NCBI GenBank assembly: GCA_001695595.3
Contig: MBPM02000095.1
Coordinates: forward strand, 1 to 64,000
Direction of reading: 5' to 3'
Length of the DNA: 64,000 nt
DNA from: Plasmopara viticola
Taxonomy: Eukaryota > Oomycota > Peronosporomycetes > Peronosporales > Peronosporaceae
Made by a program: the position numbers and the translations under genes. The notes beneath the pieces were generated by a model. It did not search any database and was not told the origin of the DNA. It saw nothing but the letters and a program-made list of their open reading frames with translations. Positions 22,924-30,537 of this stretch are shown here, in pieces. Numbering within the stretch: position 1 is the first letter of the stretch; the number at the start of each line of letters is the position of its first letter.

Positions 22924-23204
22924 GATAGACACTCGGTCATACGTTTATTTGTAGATGAATTTAAACGAAAAGAACACCCCAACATAAGGCAGCTGTGGTA
23001 ATATTAACGTGTTCAGCCCATATTTATTGTAGGATGCAAGGGCACCCATTATACATACAACTTAGAAAGGATTACTGCCTTCACTTCCGTAATATGCTGC
23101 ATACTGTATCATAGAGGCCGAAGGGAAAGTTAAACAAGGCTGCTGAGTGACATTGAGGTGCGAGTAAGGCAACAAAATAGCTGCTACAAAGAGAAAATTT
23201 TTGT

Positions 23205-23283
23205 TAGCCAGTGTGGGATACGAACCCACGCCCTTCTTGACCAAAGCTCACACTGGCGCCTTAGACCGCTTCGCCGATCGACC
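23205..23283 (-). pseudogene. tRNA-Leu-like pseudogene, type B, GATACG subclass
   Basis: 2153 bp after 21052. Confidence 0.65.
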
Positions 23284-23562
23284 ACTCGGTACTAGATCAA
23301 GCTTTCACGATAAAGAAACATAGCAAACTCACAGTCCATCAGCAAAACAGTTTTGGAAAGGATACCGTGATCAGCCCATAAGCTGACATTGTATTTAAGA
23401 GGCGACATCGACAACCCTTAATCAATTACTCCAATCTAACGGAATCTTGCTCCCACTTTAGCTGATTTTCGGTGTGGGGATGTTAAACAGACACTCAACA
23501 AAGCTATAACGTGACATAAAGGCGCAAATAAGGCATCGCTGCTACGAAAAGAAAATTTAAGT

Positions 23563-23642
23563 TGGCCAATGTGGGATCCGAACCCACGCCCTTTCGGACC
23601 AGTGCCTTAAACTGGCGCCTTAGACCGCTCGGTCACTTGACC
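23563..23642 (-). tRNA. tRNA-Leu(AAG), type A class C, damaged
   Basis: Same class C lesions. It is followed 355 bp later by another class C sequence instead of a B monomer. Confidence 0.5.
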
Positions 23643-23917
23643 GATAGACACTCGGTCATACGTTTATTTGTAGATGAATTTTAACGAAAAGAACACCCCA
23701 ACATAAGGCATCTGTGGTAATACTAACGTGTTCAGCCCATATTTATTGTAGGATGCAAGGGCACCCATTATACATACAACTTAGAGAGGATTACAGCCTT
23801 TACTTCCGTAATATGCTGCATACTGTATCATAGAGGTCATAGGGAAAGTTAAACATGGCTGCTGAGTGACATTAAGGCGCAAATAAGGCATCGCTGCTAC
23901 AAAAGGAAAATTTATGT

Positions 23918-23997
23918 TGGCCAGTGTGGGATCCGAACCCACGCCCTTTCGGACCAGTGCCTTAAACTGGCGCCTTAGACCGCTCGGTCACTTGACC
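23918..23997 (-). tRNA. tRNA-Leu(AAG) class C on a type B downstream flank (hybrid)
   Basis: The spacer and acceptor 3' strand (ACTGGCC) are type B, but the T-loop, variable arm, anticodon arm and 5' end are class C. The alternation A-B-A is broken here by one unequal exchange. The acceptor mispairs, so it is likely inactive. Confidence 0.5.
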
Positions 23998-24271
23998 GAT
24001 AGACCCTCGGTCATACGTTTATTTGTAGATGAATTTAAACGAAAAGAACACACCAACATAAGGCAGCTGTGGTAATACTAACGTGTTCAGCCCATATTTA
24101 TTGTAGGATGCAAGGGCACCCATTATACATACAACTTAGAGAGATTACAGCCTTTACTTCCGTATTATGCTGCATACTGTATCATAGAGGTCATAGGGAA
24201 AGTTAAACATGGCTGCTGAGTGACATTAAGGCGCAAATAAGGCATCGCTGCTACAAAAAGAAAATTTATGT

Positions 24272-24350
24272 TGGCCAGTGTGGGATTCGAACCCACGCCC
24301 TTCTTGACCAGAGCTTACACTGGCGCCTTAGAGAGCTTCGCCGATCGACC
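24272..24350 (-). pseudogene. tRNA-Leu-like pseudogene, type B, GAGAGC subclass
   Basis: 1787 bp after 22485; the spacing is irregular because of the hybrid monomer at 23918. Confidence 0.65.
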
Positions 24351-24630
24351 ATTCGGTACTAGATCAAGCTTTCACGATAAAGAAACATAGCAAACTCACA
24401 GTCCATCAGCAAAATAGTTTTGGAAAGAATACCGTGATCAGCCCATAAGCTTATATTGTATTTAAGAGGCGACATCGACAACCCTTAATGAATTGCTCCA
24501 ATATAACGGAATCTTACTTCCACTTTAAGCTGTATTTCGGTGTGGGGATGTTGAAGAGACACTCAACAAAGCTATAACGTGACATAAAGGCGCAAATAAG
24601 GCATCGCTGCTACGAAAAGAAAATTTAAGT

Positions 24631-24710
24631 TAGCCAATGTGGGATTCGAACCCACGCCCTTTCGGACCGGTGCCTTATACCGGCGCCTTAGACCGCTCGG
24701 TCAATTGACC
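24631..24710 (-). tRNA. tRNA-Leu(AAG), type A class T, compensated stem
   Basis: The anticodon stem is CCGGT/ACCGG, fully Watson-Crick, where the other class T copies have CCGGT/ACTGG. The loop is ATAAGGC (anticodon AAG). The acceptor 3' strand ATTGGCT pairs better than in 17111 or 20691. Confidence 0.62.
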
Positions 24711-24991
24711 GATAGACACTCGGTCATACGTTTATTTGTAGATGAATTTAAACGAAAAGAACACCCCAACATAAGGCAGCTGTGGTAATATCAACGTATT
24801 CAGCCCATATTTATTGTAGGATGCAAGGGCACCCATTATACATACAACTTAGAAAGGATTACTGCCTTCACTTCCGTAATATGCTGCATACTGTATCATA
24901 GAGGCCGAAGGGAAAGTTAAACAAGGCTGCTGAGTGACATTGAGGTGCGAGTAAGGCAACAAAATAGCTGCTACAAAGAGAAAATTTTTGT

Positions 24992-25070
24992 TAGCCAGTG
25001 TGGGATACGAACCCACGCCCTTCTTGACCAAAGCTCACACTGGCGCCTTAGACCGCTTTGCCGATCTACC
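24992..25070 (-). pseudogene. tRNA-Leu-like pseudogene, type B, GATACG subclass
   Basis: Adds two changes at the D-arm/acceptor (CTTTGCCGATCTACC). Confidence 0.65.
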
Positions 25071-25355
25071 ACTCGGTACTAGATCAAGCTTTCACGATAA
25101 AGAAACATAGCAAACTCACAGTCCATCAGCAAAACAGTTTTGGAAAGGATACCGTGATCAGCCCATAAGCTGACATTGTATTTAAGAGGCGAAGTCGACA
25201 ACCCATAATGAATTGCTCCAATATAACGGAATCTTACTTCCACTTTAAGCTGTATTTTGGTGTGGGGATGTTGAAGAGACACTTAAGAAAGCTATAACGT
25301 AACATAAAGGCGCAAATTATGCAGCAAACTCGCTGCTACGAAAAGAAAATTAAGT

Positions 25356-25435
25356 TGGCCAATGAGGGATTCGAACCCACGCCCTTTCGGACCAGTGCCT
25401 TAAACTGGCGCCTTAGACCGCTCGGCCAATTGACC
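25356..25435 (-). tRNA. tRNA-Leu(AAG), type A
   Basis: One change in the T-stem (AATGAGGG on the + strand); the rest is canonical. Confidence 0.72.
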
Positions 25436-25708
25436 GATAGACACTCGATCATACGTTTATTTGTAGATGAATTTAAACGAAAAGAACACCCCAACATAAG
25501 GCAGCTGTGGTAATATTAACGTGTTCAACCCATATTTATTATGGGATGCAAGGGCACCCATTATATATAGAACTTAGAAAGGATTACAGCCGTCACTTCC
25601 GTAATATGCTGCATACTGTATCATAGAGGTCAAAGGAAGTTAAACATGGCTGCTGAGTGACATTGAGGCGCAAAGAAGGCATCGCTGCTACAAAAAGAAA
25701 ATTTATGT

Positions 25709-25787
25709 TGGCCAGTGTGGGATTCGAACCCACGCCCTTCTTGACCAGAGCTTACACTGGCGCCTTAGAGAGCTTCGCCGATCGACC
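25709..25787 (-). pseudogene. tRNA-Leu-like pseudogene, type B, GAGAGC subclass
   Basis: Last member of the subclass. Confidence 0.65.
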
Positions 25788-26065
25788 ATTCGGTACTAGA
25801 TCAAGCTTTCACGATAAAGAAACATAGCAAACTCACAGTCCACCAGCAAAATAGTTTTGGAAAGAATACCGTGATCAGCCCATAAGCTTACATTGTATTT
25901 AAGAGGCGACATCGACAACCCTTAATCAATTGCTCCAATCTAACGGAATCTTGCTCCCACTTTAGCTGATTTTCGGTGTGGGGATGTTAAAATGACACTC
26001 AACAAAGCTATAACGTAACATAAAGGCGCAAATAAGGCATCGCTGGTACGAAAAGAAAATTAAGT

Positions 26066-26145
26066 TGGCCAATGTGGGATCCGAACCCACGCCCTTTCGG
26101 ACCAGTGCCTTAAACTGGCGCCTTAGACCGCTCGGTCAATTGACC
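26066..26145 (-). tRNA. tRNA-Leu(AAG), type A, T-loop change
   Basis: Has the GGATCC T-loop change and the GGTC D-arm, but retains the normal acceptor GGTCAAT. Confidence 0.55.
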
Positions 26146-26419
26146 GATAGACACTCGGTCATACGTTTATTTGTAGATGAATTTAAACGAAAAGAACACA
26201 CCAACATAAGGCAGCTGTGGTAATACTAACGTGTTCAGCCCATATTTATTGTAGGATGCAAGGGCACCCATTATACATACAACTTAGAGAGATTACAGCC
26301 TTTACTTCCGTAATATGCTGCATACTGTATCATAGAGGTCATAGGGAAAGTTAAACATGGCTGCTGAGTGACATTAAGGCGCAAATAAGGCATCGCTGCT
26401 ACAAAAAGAAAATTTATGT

Positions 26420-26498
26420 TGGCCAGTGTGGGATTCGAACCCACGCCCTTCTTGACCAAAGCTTACACTGGCGCCTTAGACCGCTTTGCCGATCTACC
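26420..26498 (-). pseudogene. tRNA-Leu-like pseudogene, type B
   Basis: B form with the CTTTGCCGATCTACC end also seen at 24992. Confidence 0.65.
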
Positions 26499-26778
26499 AC
26501 TCGGTACAAGATCAAGCTTTCACGATAAAGAAACATAGCAAACTCGCAGTCCATCAGCAAAACAGTTTTGGAAAGAATACCCTGATCAGCCCATAATCTT
26601 ACATTGTATTTAAGAGGCGACATCGAAAACCCATAATGAAGTGCTTCAATATAACGGAATCTTACTTCCACTTTAAGCTGTATTTCGGTCTGGGGATGTT
26701 GAAGAGACACTCAACAAAGCTATAACGTAACATAAAGGCGCAAATAAGGCATCGCTGCTACGAAAAGAAGATTTAAGT

Positions 26779-26858
26779 TGGCCAATGTGGGATTCGAACC
26801 CACGCCCTTTCGGACCAGTGCCTTAAACTGGCGCCTTAGACCGCTCGGCCAATTGACC
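26779..26858 (-). tRNA. tRNA-Leu(AAG), type A, canonical
   Basis: Identical to the reference gene. It is the last A copy before the array edge. Confidence 0.92.
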
Positions 26859-27139
26859 GATAGACACTCGGTCATACGTTTATCTGTAGATGAATTTAAA
26901 CGAAAAGAACACGCCAACATAAGGCAGTTGTGGTAATAATAACGTGTTTTACTCATATTTATTATGGGATGCAAGGGCACCCATTATACATACAACTTAG
27001 GAAGGATTACAGCCGTCACTTCCGTAATATGCTGCATACTGTATCATAGAGGTCAAAGGAAAAGTTAAACAAGGCTGCTGAGTGACATTGAGGTGCGAGT
27101 TAGGCAACAAATTAGCTGCTACAAAAAGAAAATTTATGT

Positions 27140-27190
27140 TGGCCAGTGTGGGATTCGAACCCACGCCCTTCTTGACCAAAGCTTACACTG
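27140..27190 (-). pseudogene. Type B copy truncated at the array edge
   Basis: The D-arm and most of the 5' acceptor are deleted (CTTACACTG joined to ACCACTCGATAC). From here rightward the monomers become strongly diverged. Confidence 0.7.
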
Positions 27191-27483
27191 ACCACTCGAT
27201 ACAAGATCAAGCTTTCACGTAAACATGATCATAGCAAACTCATGGTTCATCAGCAAAGCAGTCTTGGCGAGAATACCGTAATTAGCCATTAAGCTACCTT
27301 GGAGGTAAGAGGCGACATCAACTACCTATAAGAAAATGTTCTAATATACCGAAATTCTTTACTTCCGCGGTAAGCTGTAATTTGGAGTAGGGAGGGGGTG
27401 TAAGCGATAGTCAACAAAGCTATAACGTAGCATTACGGCGCAAAAAAGGCAACACAATAGCTGCTACGAAAAGTTAATTTAAA

Positions 27484-27560
27484 TCAGCCAATTTGGGATT
27501 CGAACACATCATCTGTCGGACCCGTGCATTAAATCACGCCTTGAACCGCTAGATACTCGC
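27484..27560 (-). pseudogene. Decayed tRNA-Leu monomer 1 of the array edge
   Basis: Recognisable GCCAATTTGGGATTCGAAC start, GTCGGACCCGTGCATTAAA and GCCTTGAACCGC blocks, with several small losses. The flanking spacer (GAGGCGACATCAACTACC, GCAAAAAAGGCAACAC) is also monomer-like. Confidence 0.75.
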
Positions 27561-27845
27561 TTCTTCTAATGTGTACATAAATACAGCCAGACGAACAGCC
27601 AATGACGAGCCAGCGGTGAAAAGAACGGCAATCTCAGCCCATTGGCTTTTATTAAAATTTAATGCAAAAAATCGATACCAACTACTTGTACGATGTTGAT
27701 CCCAATTAGGTGAAAGCCGTCACTTCTGTATCAAGCTGTATACTTGATCAAGGAGGTCGAAAAGACCAATTTACAAAGCTGCAAAGTGAGATTGATGTGC
27801 GACCAAGGCACAAACAAACCTGTCGCGAAACGAAAAACAATTTAT

Positions 27846-27926
27846 AGGCCAAATTGGAATTCGACCCCAATCACTTTTGGTCAAGTGCTCTAGACTATAG
27901 TCTTAGATTGTTTGGCCAGTTAATAG
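27846..27926 (-). pseudogene. Decayed tRNA-Leu monomer 2 of the array edge
   Basis: About 362 bp after the previous one. AGGCCAAATTGGAATTCGA and TTTGGCCAGTTAATAG mark the ends; the anticodon region is unrecognisable. Confidence 0.65.
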
Positions 27927-28209
27927 CTCTGCGCTTGATCAACCTTTCATGTGTACATACGTATAGCAAGAAAACATAGCCCAACAGCAAGACGTTTCCG
28001 CGAAAAATAAGGTGTTCAACCCGTAAACTACCATTGAGTGCCATTTTTGACGCCAGCTACCCATAATATTTTGCTTTAATTCTATAAAAGCCGTGACGCT
28101 TGTTACAAGCTGTATACGTAATCGAGGTCAAAAACCAAGTGAAAAAGCTGCAGAGTGACATTGAGGTGCGAATAAGGCAACAAAATATCTGCTTCAAAAA
28201 AAACTTTGC

Positions 28210-28288
28210 AAGCCAAATTGGGATCTGAATCCACGCCTATTCGGATAAGTGCCTTTTTTGGGGCCTCAAACCGCTCGGTCAAATGACT
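28210..28288 (-). pseudogene. Decayed tRNA-Leu monomer 3 of the array edge
   Basis: About 364 bp after monomer 2. AAGCCAAATTGGGATCTGAA, TTCGGATAAGTGCC and ACCGCTCGGTCAAATGAC remain. Confidence 0.75.
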
Positions 28289-28329
28289 GCTTAGAAAAAT
28301 ACTTGATTCGAAGCAAAATGCACAGTTTT

Positions 28330-28659
28330 ATTGTATTGTATTGTATTACGTTATCGCGTTGCCAAGTTATGCACGTGCTAGGCTCAGTCTGGCTAGTCCA
28401 CGGCATAGAGTGGTGTCCGCATACGTCGGGTCTCGTTCGGCGGACAGTGCAGCCAGCACCGAGGCCGTGAGGGTCTTCCATTATTTTGTGTAGTTCTGAC
28501 TTGGTAAGAGCCCAGGTGGCGCCCTGGTGCTGGAGACCGTCGCGTCGAGGGTGAGACTCGTTAGAGACCTGCAGATGCCCAAGAGCACCTGCCCGAAGCG
28601 CGCGAGCATTTAGCCCCTGCGCTTGGAAGGAGGGCGTCACCCCAACCTTTTCCGAAAAG
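28330..28659 (-). mobile_element. LINE-derived mini-retroelement (~330 bp), copy 1
   Basis: Minus-strand copy of the element also found at 61167 and 63543. It begins CTTTTCGGAAAAGG, carries the conserved GGGGTGACGCCCTCCTTCC block and ends in a short (AATAC)n tail (TTGTATTGTATTG on the + strand). It lies between decayed monomers 3 and 4, so it arrived after the array edge formed. No clear target-site duplication remains, suggesting an older insertion. Confidence 0.85.
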
Positions 28660-28873
28660 TCTATCAACTATAAATCTCGAAAAAATAACGACTTCAGCCC
28701 GTAATATGCAAGATTGGACACCAATATTTTCGTCTATACGAAAGAAGCCATCACTTCCAAATCAAGCCGTATACTCGATCAAGGAGGTCAGAATGAAAGT
28801 TAACAAAGCTGCTGAGTGGTATCGAGGTTTAAGTAAGACAGCAAAATAGCTGTTACGAAGAGACAAAATTTTG

Positions 28874-28945
28874 TTGGCCAATGCGGGAGTCATATCCACA
28901 TCTTTCCGACCATGGTGCCTATGACCGCTTGGTCAATTGGCCACT
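28874..28945 (-). pseudogene. Decayed tRNA-Leu monomer 4 of the array edge
   Basis: TTGGCCAATGCGGGAGTCA, TTTCCGACCATGGTGCC and GACCGCTTGGTCAATTGGCC remain; the anticodon arm is deleted. After subtracting the inserted element the spacing to monomer 3 is about 330 bp. Confidence 0.7.
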
Positions 28946-29206
28946 CGATACTCGATCAACCTTTCAATGTTCATAAACAAAGCATTACGCATCACATAGT
29001 CATGACAGCTATGAATCAATCGACGTGTTCAACCCACTGTCTACCATTGGTTGCAAGGTCCGATATCATCTAACCCTTATTTTTTTATCGGTCTGGTGAA
29101 GGCAATGATGGATCATGGAGGCCAAAAGAAGTTGACAAGATTGCTTAGTGGCATTGAGCTACGAGCAGGGCAACAAATCAGCTACTACCAAAGGCGAAAC
29201 GAATTG

Positions 29207-29275
29207 ATTGGCCAATGTGGGATACGAACACAAGCAATTTCAATTTAACTGCAGCTCGGTCAGCTAATTGCTCAA
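29207..29275 (-). pseudogene. Decayed tRNA-Leu monomer 5 (outermost)
   Basis: GATTGGCCAATGTGGGATAC is well kept, then only AGCTCGGTCAGCTAATTG. The preceding spacer (GTGGCATTGAGCTACGAGC, GGGCAACAAATCAGCTACTAC) still matches B-type spacers. No further monomer is visible to the right. Confidence 0.7.
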
Positions 29276-29608
29276 AATGTGGTCATGCATATATGCAGTA
29301 AAGTAAGTGCATAAGACATTGCACTTTCAGCTCAAAATCTACCATAGATGCAGCGGTTGACGCCGACTACCGCGAAACGAACTTGAATTTGGCTAGTGTG
29401 CTTATCTCTGCATACGCTAGCAGTAGAAGTGCGCTGTCTGAAAAAAATACTAAGAAAAAAACAACAATTTTATTATTTTGCAATTGTTGAGCTAAAAGGA
29501 TGACAATTTCGAACGCTTTTTGCTGTAATGTCGAGAGTCCTCGCTTGCGGTTGCTAACTAAAAACCTTTTCTTACCAAACGCTACATGTCAAAAATGCTA
29601 TCAGCATT
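29276..29608. other. Boundary between array edge and gene block
   Basis: No gene or repeat recognised. It contains the 3' flank of the ATG10-like gene (minus strand). Confidence 0.5.
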
Positions 29609-30265
29609 TTATCGTATGGCATAGTAGTCTAGCGGAGATATGCCTGTCAGTGGCTCGACCAAACTTAGCCAGCTTGCAAGATACCAAGGCATGTCTGGAT
29701 CGTATAAAGTTTTATCGGGCTGCAGCTGAGCTTGGAGAAGTTGCATGGCTGCTGCGGTTTCGCATGGGTGTATGAAGGAGAATGGCTTGCCCAGCACGGG
29801 GTGCTCTTCGATGGCAGCAAGCTTTAAACAATCATTGGAGCCAGGTAAGAGCACACTCTCGGTGACTGCATCAGAGTTTAGTGGCGTCCCATCGAAAGCC
29901 AGCGCTCGAAAATACAGGACAGGTGTTTGGTAGATGGTATGGTATACGATATGAAACTCAAGTAGCGATGTTTTGACGTCTTCACACTGCAATAGTGTCG
30001 TCTGCAAATCTTCAACTTCTACATCTGTTTCCTGAAAGTTCCAAAATGTTACAAATCCAGCATGTTATAATGACGTATCGATTGGCTTTTTACGGTGATT
30101 GATCATCACCGTGTTAGAGCCCACCTCTTCGGATAGCACCAGCTCTTCAATATTAGTACCGCCTTGCTCATCAAAGCCCATCATGCCATCAACTATTTCA
30201 GCAGAGCGATTCTGCGAGAGATTCCCTGTCGAGACGAGGTACGAGTTTCCAGCGAGGTGCTTCAC
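29609..30265 (-). CDS. ATG10: ATG10-like ubiquitin-like-conjugating enzyme (N-terminus unresolved)
   Basis: E2-like enzyme expected to transfer ATG12 to ATG5 in autophagosome formation. The C-terminal exon (30024 down to a stop at 29609) encodes the family core: a beta-sheet stretch FHIVYHTIYQTPVLYFRA, an EEHPVLGKP loop, then IHPCET, whose Cys (codon at 29764-29762) is the catalytic HPC cysteine of the ATG3/ATG10 active-site domain, and a C-terminal WYLASWLSLVEPLTGI segment. An upstream exon is open from 30265 or above. GTAAAA at 30093 and an AG ending at 30025 give a 69-nt intron that joins both frames, with the weaker AG at 30032 out of frame. No in-frame ATG is visible before an upstream stop, so the true start probably lies in another exon. 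Length and motif order fit ATG10 better than the longer ATG3. Confidence 0.75.
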
Positions 30266-30290
30266 CGTTGCATTAAAAATGCACTTAGCT

Positions 30291-30537
30291 TCCCTTTTCC
30301 ATTATGCCAGCGCTGCTCACCTGTCTGTGGCCATGCCTCCACTCCCACGTTGCCACGCACTTGTCTTTTCCCACCTCTTGCCTACTAGCTAGCTCGTGCG
30401 ACCGCTTTTGCAGTAGTTTTGCCTCCACACAAAACCTCTTGTAGCTGAGGCCACCTTCTCGCATCGCAGCAAGTTACAATAATAGTGGTGTGCACTACAC
30501 AGCATTCTTTTGCTCTTTTTCGCATTCCACTTTCTTT
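30291..30537. promoter_or_regulatory. Shared upstream region of ATG10-like (-) and LMBR1-like (+) genes
   Basis: About 250 bp separate the divergent coding regions, rich in CT on the + strand. TTCGCATTCCACTTT just before the + strand ATG resembles the oomycete initiator core CATTYY, but would leave an almost absent leader, so the assignment is weak. Confidence 0.4.

Larger units (their letters stand above)
13700..25100 (-). repeat. Third-tier higher-order repeat, ~2.15 kb (three dimers)
   Basis: Within this stretch the A genes fall into three variant classes that recur in order: class G (CCGAC T-stem, TTCAGA), class C (GGATCC T-loop with CACTTGACC) and class T (TTATACC anticodon arm). Starts are G 15678, C 16397, T 17111; then G 19261, C 19978, T 20691; then G 21411, C 22130, T 22844. 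Matching copies lie 2150-2153 bp apart in the last two triads. Shorter C-T pairs at 17830/18542 and 23563/24631 look like partial units produced by unequal exchange. The B genes show parallel classes with the same spacing. Confidence 0.85.
1..27200 (-). repeat. Higher-order tandem array of tRNA-Leu monomers (A/B dimers, ~717 bp)
   Basis: A monomer of about 360 bp repeats without interruption. Odd and even monomers differ consistently (type A and type B), so the true unit is a dimer of about 717 bp, here about 38 times. The A and B spacers are themselves recognisably related: both carry a GACACT-(C/T)-AA-rich stretch, an AAGGCGCAA or GAGGTGCGA block and a GCTGCTACRAAAAGAAAA block before the tRNA 3' end, so the dimer arose from duplicated monomers. 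Every monomer carries one tRNA-Leu-like sequence on the minus strand. The array enters at base 1 inside an A gene, so its left end lies outside the window. Spacers are conserved as strongly as the tRNA parts, which points to concerted evolution rather than independent selection on each gene. Confidence 0.95.

Noticed and set aside
141..27179. A tandem family of small proteins of 60-85 aa
   Set aside because: The frames run through tRNA arms and spacers, many begin at non-ATG codons, and frame and length vary with single indels.
1..27200. CRISPR-like array
   Set aside because: Repeats are ~360 bp with conserved spacers and internal tRNA structure, and the genome is eukaryotic. None of this fits CRISPR.
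28266..28667. 133-aa minus-strand protein
   Set aside because: It is a frame through the mini-retroelement. The same translation appears in the copies at 61.2 and 63.5 kb, tracking the element rather than a gene.
30490..30537. GTG start for the LMBR1-like protein
   Set aside because: Eukaryotic initiation at GTG is unlikely. The ATG at 30538 begins directly before the first hydrophobic helix.
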